This document shows, piece after piece, positions 47,256-58,863 of a stretch of DNA of 64,000 bases. The stretch covers positions 2,406,501-2,470,500 of the forward strand of contig BRXU01000019.1 in NCBI GenBank assembly GCA_030267565.1, read 5' to 3'. The position numbers were made by a program, and so were the translations under genes. The first letter of the stretch is position 1. The number at the start of each line of letters is the position of its first letter. The notes below the pieces were generated by a model, which was not told the origin of the DNA, made no database searches, and worked only from the letters and a program-made list of their open reading frames with translations. Source of the stretch: Pleodorina starrii (lineage: Eukaryota; Chlorophyta; Chlorophyceae; Chlamydomonadales; Volvocaceae).

Positions 47256-50200
47256 GGAGATGGCGGAGGTTTACGTGGGCTCGGGGGCTGACAATGGGCA
47301 ATCTGGCATGCCTTGGGGTGTGGGGCCCAACGTATGATTGCATTGGTGGTCCCGCCCCGCCCTGCCCCTGTCCCTCCTCTCCTCTCCGCTCCCCCATTCT
47401 CCCCCGCCCCCGGGGCTCCGACCCCTATCCGGGGAACACCAACCCCCCCTCCCTCCCTCCCTCCCTCCCTCCCTCCCTCCCTCCCTCCCTCCCTCCCTCC
47501 CTCCCTCCCTCCCTCCCTCCCTCCCTCCCTCCCTCCCTCCCTCCCTCCCTCCCTCCCTCCCTCCCTCCCTCCCTCCCTCCCCCCCTCCCTCCCTCCCTCC
47601 TTCCCAATCCCCTCAGGTGGGTGAGTTGGGTTCCAAGGTGACCTCCCTCACTCAGGCGCTGGAGGATGCGAGCCAGAAGCTCAACGGCGACGCAGGTGAG
47701 TCGGGTGGGGGTCAGGGAGTCGGGTGGGGGGCGGGGGATGCTGTCAGCTCGGTCCTAGGTGAGCGACGCAGGTGAGCCGGTCCTACATGGGGGAGAGGGG
47801 CATGTTGATGCACGACCCACACCGATCCAACCGAGGTGGGGGGCGGTCAGCCGGGTGGGATGCTGTCAGCTCGATCCTGCTGCAGCAGAACTACCAAAAA
47901 AGGGTGGTGGTAGAGAAATGCGGTCCGGATATATGCATGCTGGTGGGTGGAGGAATGGGTGGGGTTAATCTTGACCATGCTCGAGATACGGGCTTGAAGT
48001 GGAGGAGGAGATACCCAGCCGGTATGTTGTTGATTTACCTACCCCTAGCACATGCACGCTGTCAAGACGGCCGCCGCCGGCCCTTTGCTCCGAAACCTAC
48101 ACCACAGTCCCGCACAACGCCTCACACCCACGCCATGCCACCGACCGCTGCGCCTTTCGTCGTACTGATGCCGTACTGCTGGCGCCGTAAAACACTCCCT
48201 CCCCGCAGCCGCCGCGCTGGAGGACCTCCGAAGGCAGTTGGCGGCGGCGGAGTCGCAGCAGCAGCAGCAGGCCGCCAGGATTGCAGAGCTGGAACATGTT
48301 GTCGTACAACGAGATAACGTCATTTCGGAGTTGGCGGCGGAGCGGGCGGCCGCCGCCGCCGCCGCCAGGGCGGCGGAGGAGGCCGCCGCCAAGGCAGCAG
48401 CGGAGATGGCGGCGCGCGCGGCGGCGGAGGCGGCCGCGGCGGCGGAGGCGGAGATGCTGCGAGCGCTGATGGAGGAGGCGGAGGCGGCGTCGACGGCGGT
48501 GGCGGCGGCGACGGCGGAGGATGAGGGCTTGGAGGTGGCGGAGGCGGAGGCAGAAGCTGCGGCGAGGGCACAGGCGGAGGCGACCGCCGCCGCGGAGGCG
48601 GAGGAAGCTGCGGCGGCCGCCGCCGCCGAGGCGGAGGCGGCTGCAGCGGCTGCGGCAGAGGCGGCTGCAGCGGCTGAGGCAGAGGCGGCAGCGGCGGCTG
48701 AGGCAGAGGCGGCAGCGGCGGCTGAGGCAGAGGCGGCAGCGGCCTTGGCGGCGGCGGCCGAGGAGGAGGCCGAGGCAGCAGCGGTGGCGGCGGCGGCAGC
48801 TGAGGCGGCGGCGGCAGCGGCGGCGGAGGCCGTGTTGTTGACAGCCCGAGAGGCCGCGGCGGAGGAGGCGCAGGCGGCGATGGAGGCAGTGGCGGCGGCG
48901 GCAGCGGCGGAGGCGGCAGTGGCGCAGGTGCGTGCGTGCGTGCGTGCGTGGGGATACGGTGCTCGTGGGGATCCATGCATGCGGGGGGCGGGCACGATGG
49001 CGCGACGAAAGTCTGCTCCACCATCCTCGATGGGTGGCCTTGCCGTCCGTCCGTCCGTCCACTCGAAAGCTGCCCTGCTTCCCATGTTGTGCTACTGGGT
49101 TTTAAAATCCACACAGTCCGTCTAGCCGCTCTCCAGGGGGGGCGGGGTTGCAGTTGTTAACTACCCCCACATCTCCCGTCGTCGTCCCGTCGTCAAACCG
49201 CCGTCTTTTCGCTGCTGTTCACCCCCACATAAAGGAGCATATCACTCCCTGACCCCCACATCCCCCTCGTCCGTCAAACCCTATCTGGCGGCGGCGGGGT
49301 CCCTACCCCCACATCCCACATCCCACATCTCCCGTCGTCCCGTCGTCCGCCCAACCGCCGTCTTTTCGCCGGCGGCAGCTCGCGGAGGAGCTCGCGGTGC
49401 TGCGGGCAGCCGAGGCTGAGGCGGCGGCGGAGGCGGCGCGGGTGCAGCTGGTCGCGAACGCCAGGGCAGCCGCCAAGGCGGCCGAGGCCAAGGCGGCCGA
49501 GGCGGCGAGCAGAGCCGCGCAGGCGGAGGCCAAAGCCGCAGAGGCGGAGAGCAAAGCGGCGGAGTGCGAGGCGAAGGCGGCGGGGGCGGAGGCGAAGGCA
49601 GCTGAAGCGGAGGCGAAGGCGGCGGAAGCGGAGGTCATGGTCGCACAGGCGGTTGAAAAGGCTGCCCAGATGGACTCACGCCTGGCGGAGGTGGCGAAGG
49701 CGGCCGCGGAGGCGGAGGAGGCGGCTGGGGAGGTGCTGAAGGCGAAGGAGACGCAGCTGGAGGAGGCGAGGCAGCAGGTGGGAGGTGACCCACGGGTCGG
49801 GCGGGCGGGGTCGGCCGGTCTCGACCCGTGGGGAATCCGGCGGGTCGGGTCCCAAGCTCCCAACCCGTGGGTCGCTGCGGCAGCTCCACACCGCCGCCGT
49901 CATTGGCTCGGCGCGACACCGCCGCGTGCCGTGCTGCGTTGGTCGACATGTCCAGGGCACCGGCGGCGAGGCGCGCCATGTGGGCTGCAAAGGAGGGGTC
50001 TCAGGGGGGAGATCCCGCCAACATTCCCGCGAGTCCAGCAAGCCGCCATGTTTCGCCCCCACCTGCAATCCCGCGTCCATGCCCCGGCCCCTGCCGACCA
50101 CCAACCAACCCGGCCGCTCAGGGGCCGTGCTGCGGCGCGCTCCTGCCTCCTCGCCGCGCCTCTCCCTACCTGTCCTGTCCTCGCCCTGGCTTCTGCTCCC

Positions 50201-51322
50201 CAGTTTCTGCCCTCCGCTCTTTCTGCCCTCCGCCTTTTCTGCCCTTCCTCTCTTTCTGCTCTCTCCGGTTTCCGCTTGCCATCGTGTTCAGAAGGCCGAC
50301 TTCGGTCTCGGCCTCGCCTGTCGCCGCTCCCGGGCCTCCAAATCAATGCCTCCTCCGCCTCCTCCTCCTCCTCCTCCTCCGCCTCCCCCTCCTCCCCCTC
50401 CGCCTCCTCCCCCTCAGGTGGCCAAGCTCAAGTCCACGCTGGAGGTCTCGCTGGCCGCCGCCAATACGGAGAAGGCGCTGCTGGCCGGAAAGCTGGCGGA
50501 GGCGGACGGGGCGCTGCGGGCCAAGACGGAGCGGGTGCAGCAGCTGGAACAGCAGGTGGGTGGGTGGCTGGGTGGGTGGCTGGGTGGCTGGGTGGTGGGT
50601 CTCACCGGGGGATATAAAGAAAAAATCGCAGCGGAGAAGGAGACGGCGTTCGCGAGCGGACCCAGAACCCAGCAATACCACCGGGGGATGGCCGGGCGGG
50701 TCATGTGGGTGAGTCGGCGCAGGAGGTCGGGGTGGTTGGGCGTGGTGGAGTGGATGGCTGTGCGGGGTCCTTGGGGCCGCGGGGGGCAGTCAGCTGGGCT
50801 GCTGCCGGACACCGTGGTAGGTGAGCGGCCACCGTTCGCGGCCCTGTTCGTCGCAGCCGCCGCCCGTCTGGGTCGCCCTTGTATGAGCCTCTGCCCATGT
50901 ACCAGCCCCCCGCTGCGCCGCGTCTCGCCTCTATCTTGGGCTCCCTCACTGCGGCTCTATCTCCTTTCTTAGCTCCCGGGAGGCCGCGCCCTATCAAACA
51001 GGGTGCAGCAGCTACCTCCCTCCCTAGACGTCCCTCCAGCTCCCGCTCCGCCTCCGCCTTTGAGACAGCCGACCAAACGGAGGTGCCCGAGCAGAGGCGC
51101 CCGACCAGGGATTGCGCGCTGTGAGCTCTCTCCTAACCAACGCACCGCACTGCGCCGCACCGCACCGCTACAACTCCCCCCTCTGCATCAAACCGAAGCC
51201 TCGCGCCAACTTCGCCCTCACCTTGATTGATTATTCACCTCCCGCCCCCCCAGCTGATGGTTCTGGAGCGGGAAGTGATGGACCTCAAGGCGCTCATGGC
51301 CAAGCGGAAGGGGCTGTGCTGA
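43637..51322 (+). CDS. Coiled-coil protein, 824 aa, function unknown
   Basis: Eleven exons join in phase with consensus GT/AG sites: 43637-44064, 44290-44330, 44805-45112, 45634-45759, 46502-46623, 47125-47170, 47617-47695, 48209-48927, 49379-49777, 50418-50555, 51254-51322. The total is 2,475 nt including TGA. Residues 1-145 are a Pro/Ser/Gly-rich, disordered-looking head. The rest is almost continuously helical and heptad-like: LKRERNSLLADKQLL, then KLNELQERL, a Gln-rich RQLAAAESQQQQQ stretch, and very Ala/Glu-rich repeats (AEAEAA, KAAEAEAK) over some 370 residues in exons 8-9, ending LEREVMDLKALMAKRKG. There is no signal peptide, membrane segment or catalytic motif. Such proteins are common in algal cytoskeletal, basal-body and flagellar structures, but nothing here decides between them. 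Confidence 0.85.
47443..47602. repeat. (CCCT)n microsatellite in intron 6 of the coiled-coil gene
   Basis: About 40 CCCT units with one imperfection near 47580 end about 15 bases before the CCTCAG acceptor of the exon at 47617, so the tract forms an enormous polypyrimidine tract. The complementary strand, (AGGG)n, is a strong G-quadruplex candidate. Confidence 0.95.
50608..50680 (-). repeat. Dispersed ~75-bp repeat, copy 3
   Basis: The reverse complement resembles 16356-16430 over its full length, including the ATTGCTGGGT start and the TTTTT-rich end. It lies in the intron between the last two exons of the coiled-coil gene. Confidence 0.65.
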
Positions 51323-51416
51323 GGCAGCGGCAGCAGCAGCAGCGGCAGTGGCGGGTGGGTGGCAACTGGCAAGCCGCAGCGCTGCTGCCGCCGCCGCCTG
51401 AGTGCTGCTGGTGCTG

Positions 51417-51421
51417 TGTAA
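51417..51421 (+). terminator. TGTAA polyadenylation signal, coiled-coil gene
   Basis: TGTAA, the usual polyadenylation signal of green algae, occurs 95 bases after the TGA stop on the coding strand. The cleavage site would lie 10-15 bases further on. Confidence 0.5.
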
Positions 51422-53045
51422 AAGTGGCCATCGCCCGCCGCCGGGCATGGAAGAGCAGGGGATGTGCCCATTGGCCTGCACTGCGGTGGCCGCAGCTGCA
51501 GTCGGCAGCTTCGGCAGCAGGCCCCGCAGCCGCAGCTTCAGGCCCTGGTTAGGTCGGATGAGATCAGCTGGAGGCTGGGGAGCGAGATGCGAGCGCGGCA
51601 AAGGGAAGCTGTGGCGGCAGCCGCAGCCCGCAGCCGCCGACTGCAGCCCGCAGTTATGTGGAGAATCAAAAGGGCGACACAGCGGCGGTCGGACGTCTTG
51701 GGGGGTGGGTGGGGCGGCCATCTCCCGGCGGGTTTGCCGCCGAGGCTGAGGCTGTGGCCATGCCCACTCGCTAGGCCCGCCCACAGATGCAGCACCAAGC
51801 CGGCGATGATGTGTGTTTGTTGTGGGATTGGTCGCGATCGGGGCCGGCAAGCCGGCCGGTCGGCCGGCGTGTGCCGCAGCAGCTGGGTGTGGGTATCAGG
51901 CAGGGAACGCAGCAGCAGCAGCAGCCGCAGCAGCAGCAGGCAGCAGCAGGCAGCAGGCAGCCTCAGCCCAGGTCCGCCGGGCAGTTTGTTGCGCGAGGCA
52001 AGTTTGGATGCGGTATACGGTATAAGGTGGTGTGGTTGGGATACGGCGGCGCACTACTCGCGATGCATTCACGGGGCAGGATGGTTTGATGGCGCTCGCG
52101 TCTCCTGCCGTCGCGGCGGTCGCACTGGAAGCGTTTAGAGCGAGGATGCTGGGAAGGCTCCGCAGTGACGCGCTTGAATGAGTGAATGAATGAATAAATA
52201 AGTGAATAAATAAATGAATGAGCGGATATCTTGGCGAACAGCGGAGGAGCGAGAAAGACGGCAGCAGCAACGGGCGGGGGCATGGGGTGTATGTGAATGT
52301 GTGTGCGACGGCGGGCGGCCGCGGGGCCGTCGGCAACATGGTGTGCACGATTGAGGGCGGGCTTAATTTGGAGCTCTAGCCACAGCGGCTGTCGACCACA
52401 AGGCACCCAGTGGAGCTTGCTTTGCATTTGCATGTACCGTACCTTCTACCGGCATTCGCTTGCTTGTACAACGCAGGCCGTACAACGCAGCGTCGGGGCG
52501 GGGCATCACGTGTCTGTGTTCTTTACGGTATGCATCTATGCGGGTGTTCAAGGATACACAAGTTTTTGGAAGGTGTTGCGTATTATAAATGAGGGATCAC
52601 TGTTGTGCTGGTGTCTGGAAAAAAAACTGCCAGCCAGTACGTGCGTATGCGTGCATTTGCGTCTTGTACACGTCTGGTGCAAGGGACCTGGACTTCAACA
52701 GGACTGTACCGCACCAAGATGTCGTACTCTGGGTTTGCAGAGCTTGTGCAAACTGTACATGCATAAGCGCGTGGCCCTGGTGTTGGGTTTGGTTGTCGAA
52801 GGTCGAGGGGTGGCGAGGGAAATATTATAAAAGCAGGTGGGGCTACTGCCGTCCGCTAGGGTTTCGTTGCGTGTACCCCGGAGGCCCTCACCACCGCCAA
52901 TCCGTACACCATGTACGACATGCCGACATGTCGCCGATGCTGCCGCCCAAGTCCGGCGGCAGCAGGTGGCGGAGTGCGCCGTCTCCAGGCGGCGCCGCCG
53001 TCGTCAGCCGCGACCTAGCGGATCGATCGCCCGCGCGACTTGGTG

Positions 53046-53073
53046 TTTAGGGTTTTAGGGTCTTTAGGGTTTA
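53046..53073 (+). repeat. Interstitial telomere-like array
   Basis: Three to four units alternating TTTAGGG and TTTTAGGG with one C insertion. Volvox telomeres are reported as TTTAGGG and those of Chlamydomonas as TTTTAGGG; this array mixes both. Confidence 0.6.
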
Positions 53074-53668
53074 CAACATCCGTACTACTACTGCAGGAGC
53101 GCACGTTCGTGTGGGCCGTTGCTTCCCCCCGGGCTTCATTGCGCGTGTGTTAGGGAAGGCTGCTGCGAACGAGGCCCAGGGCAGTGCAATTCAGCGAGTC
53201 GAACGCAGCGCCGCGCGCGTGCGTGCGCCCCGTTCCGCCGGGGGAGCCTTGCCTGCTGGGTGCTGCCAGGCCAGTGCTGCAGGCAGGGCTCACTGCTGCA
53301 GGCAGGGCTGACGCTGCATTGGCGTGACCCGTGGGTCTCTGTTGCCTTGATGATGATGAGGATGACGATGATGGTGATGTCAAGCCGACTGAGCGTCGAT
53401 TTTGCCATTTTGCGTGCATGCACTGGCGCCGTGTGTTTCCCCAAACGGGTGGCTGTGGCTGTGGATGATGACGGCGCATGCCTATGAACAGCAGCCAAAC
53501 GAATAGCAGCACAGCGGCAGCGGTAGACCGCGTGGCTCTCATGAGACAGGTTGGGGGCTGCTCGGGCAGGTTGTGAGATGGCTGCTGCATTACAGACGTA
53601 GCCGCGCTGGGAAGGTGCGATATTGAACGACTTGGTAATGAGCACTCTCATGGGGAGAAAGCTGCTTT

Positions 53669-53730
53669 GGCGGGTGGTGGCCGCAAGTGGCGGGGCCACC
53701 ACCCGCCACTTGCGGCGGGTGGTGGCCCCG
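53669..53730. repeat. Mutually exclusive hairpins
   Basis: CCGCAAGTGGCGGG (53681-53694) pairs perfectly with CCCGCCACTTGCGG (53702-53715) over a 7-base loop. The flanking GGCGGGTGGTGGCC (53669-53682) can instead pair with GGCCACCACCCGCC (53695-53708), and a third GGCGGGTGGTGGCC copy follows. Confidence 0.8.
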
Positions 53731-54867
53731 CCGCAAGTGGGGCCGTCCCCAAGTTCCCGAATAGAGGTGGTCTCGGAAAAGGAGCAAGAAACGCAAGGGT
53801 TTCGTTAGACATGCATGCAGGCGCGTCGGGTTTCGGAGCAGCCTCCCCAAAGGCGGCCCAACCCGCAACGGACGCGACGCGGCGCGGCGTGCTGCTGCGC
53901 CGGAAGGCGGCGGCGTGTAGAGGAACGGATTTGGGCGGTGCGGGGGTCCATCCGCCATGTGAGTGATGAAGCGTTTTTCTGGAATGAAGGGGCTATCGAG
54001 GGGTGTTCGACCCGTGCAAGCGTGTTCGCGCTTTGCACGCACGGGTCGTGTGCGGTAGCAGTAGCAGTAGCATTTGTTACAGTGGGCTCCAGATTTCTTT
54101 CCCCCGCCCCGGAGGAGTAGAGCCCGCGGGCCATCCTGCCTGGCACTGCCGAAAGACTCTTCGGGCACACGGGGGCCTCCACCCGGACCAGACAACACAA
54201 CACGACGCCAAGCGAAATGCGGTCACGAAACGAATTGCGTGAGGGCGCCGTCCGCTTCGTAGCTACTGCCGCTCCCGCCCTCTCTCATCTATGCGTCGAT
54301 TACGTTGGTACGGTACGGCACGCAGGATCAAAGACTCCCAACCAGGAAACGGCAGTGCCGCCAATTAACGCTTATAAAAACAGAGAGCGGCCTATGTGTG
54401 CGCGCACGCGGCCTGGCTCTTAGGCATATATTCCACTGGCGTACGTGCGCCGGGACTGAAGAAATGCAATGACTAGTTGACTACCGCCGCTGCTTGAAAG
54501 CAGTGTAAGTCGCCGGCAGATGCGCGCGCGAGGGGAACCTAACTTGTTGCCGAAGAAGCGGCTAATGATCATCCAAAGCAATTTTGAATGGGCACAAACT
54601 CCCAGCAGGTTGTACCAGGGACCACGGAAATCACGGAAGTAACGGAAATAACTAACAGCACATGCACGCGCGCGAACGTCCTGCCGAGGGCATCCAGAGT
54701 AGCAATCGTACATACCACCGACCGGTCTTCCACCTCAGCCAGCGTTTATCACAAGCGGAAGATAGAAGTGCACCCTTCCTCAGAGCGCTGCATTAGATAG
54801 AAAGCCTGAATCGCACGGCATCCCTGCCCTTGTACGACGATGCTGTACTGCGGCAGTAAACGTCCAC

Positions 54868-57800
54868 CTAGCGTGCCCCGAGCGACACCACTCCCGGCAG
54901 ATACGCCAGGGTCATAGCCGTCGGCATGCCGCCCACCGCAATAGTGCGCTCAAGCTCCATGTTCGCTGGCTCAGCCTCGTCCCCAGGCTCCTCGCCAGGA
55001 CCGTGGTTGTGGCCCTCGTGGCCGCCGTACTCGACGTGTACGACATGTACGACACCCAGCGCCGGCACCGATACGAACACGTGTTCGCCCGCCATGTCGC
55101 TCTGGAGGGACGGCGCCGTCTGGTTGGCAGGAAAGCCGCCGGCTCGGAGCTGCATGTATGCGGGGGCAGGGGCAGGGGCGCGGGTGAGCCAGGCGGTGGA
55201 TAGATGTTGGAATCCGTTGGGCAAAGAGGAATGGAGCGCACACGGGTGGTGGCGTGGCGTGCAAGAGTCCGTGCGATACTCTGGGTGGTCACTGGTCAGG
55301 GCAGGCAACCCACGCGCCCGGCTGGCTGGGGGTACAGACGTACAGTGTGTAACACGGTAACATTATCCTAACAGCCACAGGACCCAACAGGTCCTTCCAT
55401 CCAGCCGTGTCGTACGTACCAAGATGCTCGTCAGCACGGCTCCGGAGTCGCCGTCGTACATGACGAGGAAGCCGTCGTTATGGACGGCCACGAAACGTCC
55501 CTGGCTGGACAGCAGGCTTGCCATGCGGATGATGCCGCCCCGGTGGGTCACGTTGGTGACCCGTGGGACGGCGCCGCGCACGTCGGTCCTCCAGAAGAAG
55601 CGCTGCGCGGAGTTGGACGACCAGAACACGCCTGCAGTGTAGTGCAGTGCATTCATTCCAGCGAATGCCACCAAAGTAAGAAGTGCGTGTCCAGCGCAGC
55701 GCAGCGAGTAAAGCAGTGCGGTACGTGGCGGCTGGCGGGGCAATGGCGGACCGGATCGAAGCGCAGCTCACACAATGAGATGCGGTGCCGTGCAGCGCAA
55801 TGCAGTAGTGCGGTGACGTTCCCACAAACCTACACGCACACGCACACCAAAGCAGGCGTGGTCCCCGCCATTGAGTGTGTGGGCGGGGCTCACGTTTGCA
55901 GGTCAGGCTGCTGAGAGTGAGCGAATAAACATGGTGTTCATCACGCACTTACCCGGCACGCCGTCCACGAAGCTGCCGATGCGGGGCGAGGACACGGCCA
56001 CGTGGGTGCCGTTGGTCGAGATGTTGCGCACCACCAGGACAGTCTCATTGCAACCAAACACGGCAGTCAGCGCGCCCTGCACACGCACATACGGAGATAC
56101 GGAGATCGAAACGAACGGCAGGCGGCAGTGCGGCTCGTTCGTTGTTGGATACGGTAGGTACCAGGCTAGCGTAGCTACCCGCGCGTCACCCGAAGTAAGC
56201 CCGCCCGTCCTGCGGCTGTCCTCTCCGGAAATTGCATGTACACATCGATCAAGCAACGAAAACGCACCTAGCCGCTTCTGGCTAGACAGCTGGACTAGAT
56301 ACCGGTAGACAGCGTGAACAGTGCGTTCGTCCGCACCTGCGGGCTGACGTAGGTCGCCGCGCCATGGCAGGCCGGGCAGTTGTGCTCCGACACGATCTTG
56401 CCCTTCGAGTCTAGAATATAAGCCCTGTTGGCGCCGGTGTGCGGGACGATTATGAAATTGCCGTACGGTACGGCATGGAAGTGGCCCACGGGCAGCTGGA
56501 ATGTGGCGGCGGGTTTGAAGGCGGCGACGGGCTGCAGGTCGTCCACCCGGTACGTGAAGATCCGACCGAAGGCCTCGGCCTGCAAGGGATGTATGAGGGA
56601 TGGAGTGGGATGGAGGGTGTTGCGAATTAGCAACTGACTACTGAAGGTGTTGTGGTTGTGCTTTCCTTTGCCTTGGTCGTATCCGCACTCATCCATTGTA
56701 GTGCACGTACGGCCAGCAGCCAGCATGATGCTCAGGATCCCACAGTCATTTCCAATAACACCAAACAACAATATCAAACAAAGTCACGCACGTAGGCGAG
56801 GTACAGCCTCCACCCGACGTGGTAGGTCAGGGTGCCGCCATCGACGCCGCCGATGGCATCCGAGCCGTTGACGAAAATGATGTTCTTGGACAGAAAGGCT
56901 GGCCTCATGAGGCCAGTCGCGTTGCCCTGCGCAGCGACAGACAAATGAGCCGCTGTTTCATACTAACGGTATGGTTGCGACGGGTGCGTGGCGTACGTAA
57001 AGTGCAATGTATTTCCGACAAAAGTAGTGCACCAGCAGGGCACAACCTAATAGGACACGCATCTCAGATTCAAGAATATAATAGATCAACAATTGCAGAG
57101 GTTTGAACGTTCGTCCTTGTGAGTTCACGTCTTCAGAGATCGATTGAGGTCGGGCTAAAGCGCGCTTGCGAGCCACACATCAGGTCATCGACACGCAGGA
57201 CACTAAATAAATATCATCACTTGTTCTTGTTTAAAATTGGGAATTTATACGAGCACTGGCCAGCTCGCTTGCTCACTTCTACAGTTACGACCGGCGGTTC
57301 AATTCATACCCTACACAGCTAAACTCTGTATTGCAATCATTGTCTATTACGAATGCAAGTGCAATTGTGGCTTACCCTCAACGGTGCCGGCGCAGTTGGC
57401 CTGGTTCCAGCTGCGGGCACGATCGGCAAAATGCCTGTGCCGATAACGGAGAAGAACTGCAAGAATGCGGTAGCGCGAGAAGTGGGGTGCGGGGCTCTGA
57501 CAACCGTTCTCAGGGAGATGGGACAGGCGTCTCACGCAAATAAAGCGTCATATGCCAATACATGCATACACGACACATTGCAGCCGCCTGTCGAGGTACA
57601 ATGCCAAGGCCGGCAAAAACGAGCATGATATTCGCTGCCTGATATTGAGCAATTGATCAGCATCGTTCTGTCAATCTACCTGCTGCGAGTTGTCACGGTT
57701 GCGGAAGACGCCGACATGCGCACTATCGTGCGACGCCCCGATCTGGAGAGCTGTCCCTGGAAGTTGGATGCGCTGTGTCAAATTGAAACCTGGCAGGTCG

Positions 57801-57979
57801 ACGATGGCAACGGACGGGTTCTGCGGCGAGTTGTCGGCGATGAACAAGCGCGCCCGGCCACGGAACACGAGGCCGCCCGCCGCCGGTGGCTGAGAATAAA
57901 CGACGGAAGACAGTTGAAGGAGCATAAGAATCGCGATGGATGTCCAACCCAGGTTGGACAACCTGTATTGTGCCGCCAT
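54868..57979 (-). CDS. Secreted beta-propeller-like protein resembling zinc chaperone AztD
   Basis: Seven exons in phase: 57979-57680, 57456-57376, 56926-56792, 56579-56337, 56076-55953, 55631-55420, 55149-54868; 458 aa. The start encodes a signal peptide (residues 1-29, IAILMLLQLSSVVYS). The mature part has repeated strand-turn blades, for example ARLFIADNSPQNPSVAIVDL, FIIVPHTGANRAYILDSKGK, GFLVMYDGDSGAVL and GEHVFVSVPALGVVHVVHVE. Possible metal ligands are GHFHAVPYG, HNCPACHGAA and a His/Glu-rich loop GGHEGHNHGPGEE. Blade order and the His-containing turns are like bacterial periplasmic AztD, which passes zinc to an ABC importer; this comparison is from memory and no alignment was run. Several NxT/NxS sequons fit a secreted glycoprotein. 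It is transcribed away from a ZIP transporter gene 0.9 kb off, which supports a metal role. Other quinoprotein-like or WD-like propellers remain possible. Confidence 0.75.
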
Positions 57980-58863
57980 GTTTCAGATAGAGATCCTCGA
58001 TAAGTTGAGGTTCCGAAGGCTCAAGCTCGCTCGTTGAGTGGACGAACGACGATAGACACGACTCAGACGACGATATGCATCTGAACTGCCCCAAAGGACG
58101 TGATCACTATAGCGTACTGGAAATAATGACCGTGTATGTTATGTATTCTTGCGTCGGAGCGTTGGGGATCCAAAAGCATGTGGATGGTACAAAGCTAACT
58201 GACGTTCGTTTGTCCTGTTTGTCCCACCCGGAACCTCCGATGCCAGCCGCCGATGCGCGGTGCCCGACTCTGATGATTGCACCACACGGTGCTTACATTC
58301 TTTTGTTACATTCGTGTCGTTTAATTATTCTCTCATAAATAGGCGCATACTTGTGCATGGTTGGCGGTGTTAGCTGTTCTTACTTACTTCGTTCCTTCAG
58401 ACGACAACCACCTTGACGCGAAAGCCCAAAGCGAGCAAGCACGTACGCAGCACGTTATTATCAATATTATTATAACAATTGGTATTTGACGACCAGACAC
58501 TACAGTAGTGACTTTGTTGCTAGCAGGTACGTAGATTGGGCTTGCCAACTTCAGGCCAAAATCAAAACGACCATCGCAGCATGTCGGAACTGAACCCCAA
58601 AAAACGTTATGAATAGTTTGTGACATACTGAGACTCGCGGGTGGAAGATAGGCGGTCCTTGCGGTCATGCCACGGCCGCGCGCCACGTCCGACCCGACGC
58701 CCGGTTCTTTGTCCAACATCAGCTGCAATGCAATATAGTTTTGAAATTGAAGTTATCTTTGATTATTTTCTCGGCCGCTTATTACGGGTTTTGTCTCTCG
58801 CCTGAACTCACGCATGCACGCACGCACTATCAGTCACAATGTATCTCATCCGTACGTGCAGGA
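57980..58863. promoter_or_regulatory. Shared divergent upstream region of the AztD-like and ZIP genes
   Basis: The 884 bases between the two start codons must contain both promoters and 5' leaders. The sequence is less GC-rich than the coding parts and includes AT-rich stretches (about 58310-58345 and 58455-58490). GTAC, the core bound by the copper regulator CRR1 in Chlamydomonas, occurs about five times, close to what chance allows. No TATA box is clear. Confidence 0.45.

Larger units (their letters stand above)
51323..54867. other. No confident gene; repeats and a hairpin
   Basis: It starts with the 3' untranslated region of the coiled-coil gene. CAG-rich repeats lie at about 51905-51960 and a GAATGAATAAATAA-type repeat at 52170-52220. 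A frame around 52870-53035 (PYTMYDMPTC-R-R-CC) has some protein character, but no start, partner exon or family could be found. The 3' end of the minus-strand gene at 54868 must also lie here. Confidence 0.4.

Noticed and set aside
48045..49085. Ala/Ser-rich and Leu/Arg-rich frames opposite the coiled-coil exon
   Set aside because: The plus-strand frame joins in phase with ten other exons and continues the heptad pattern; the antisense frames do not join anything.
57980..58863. GTAC motifs as copper-response elements for the divergent pair
   Set aside because: About five occurrences in 884 bases is near the chance expectation, and GTAC is enriched across this whole window.
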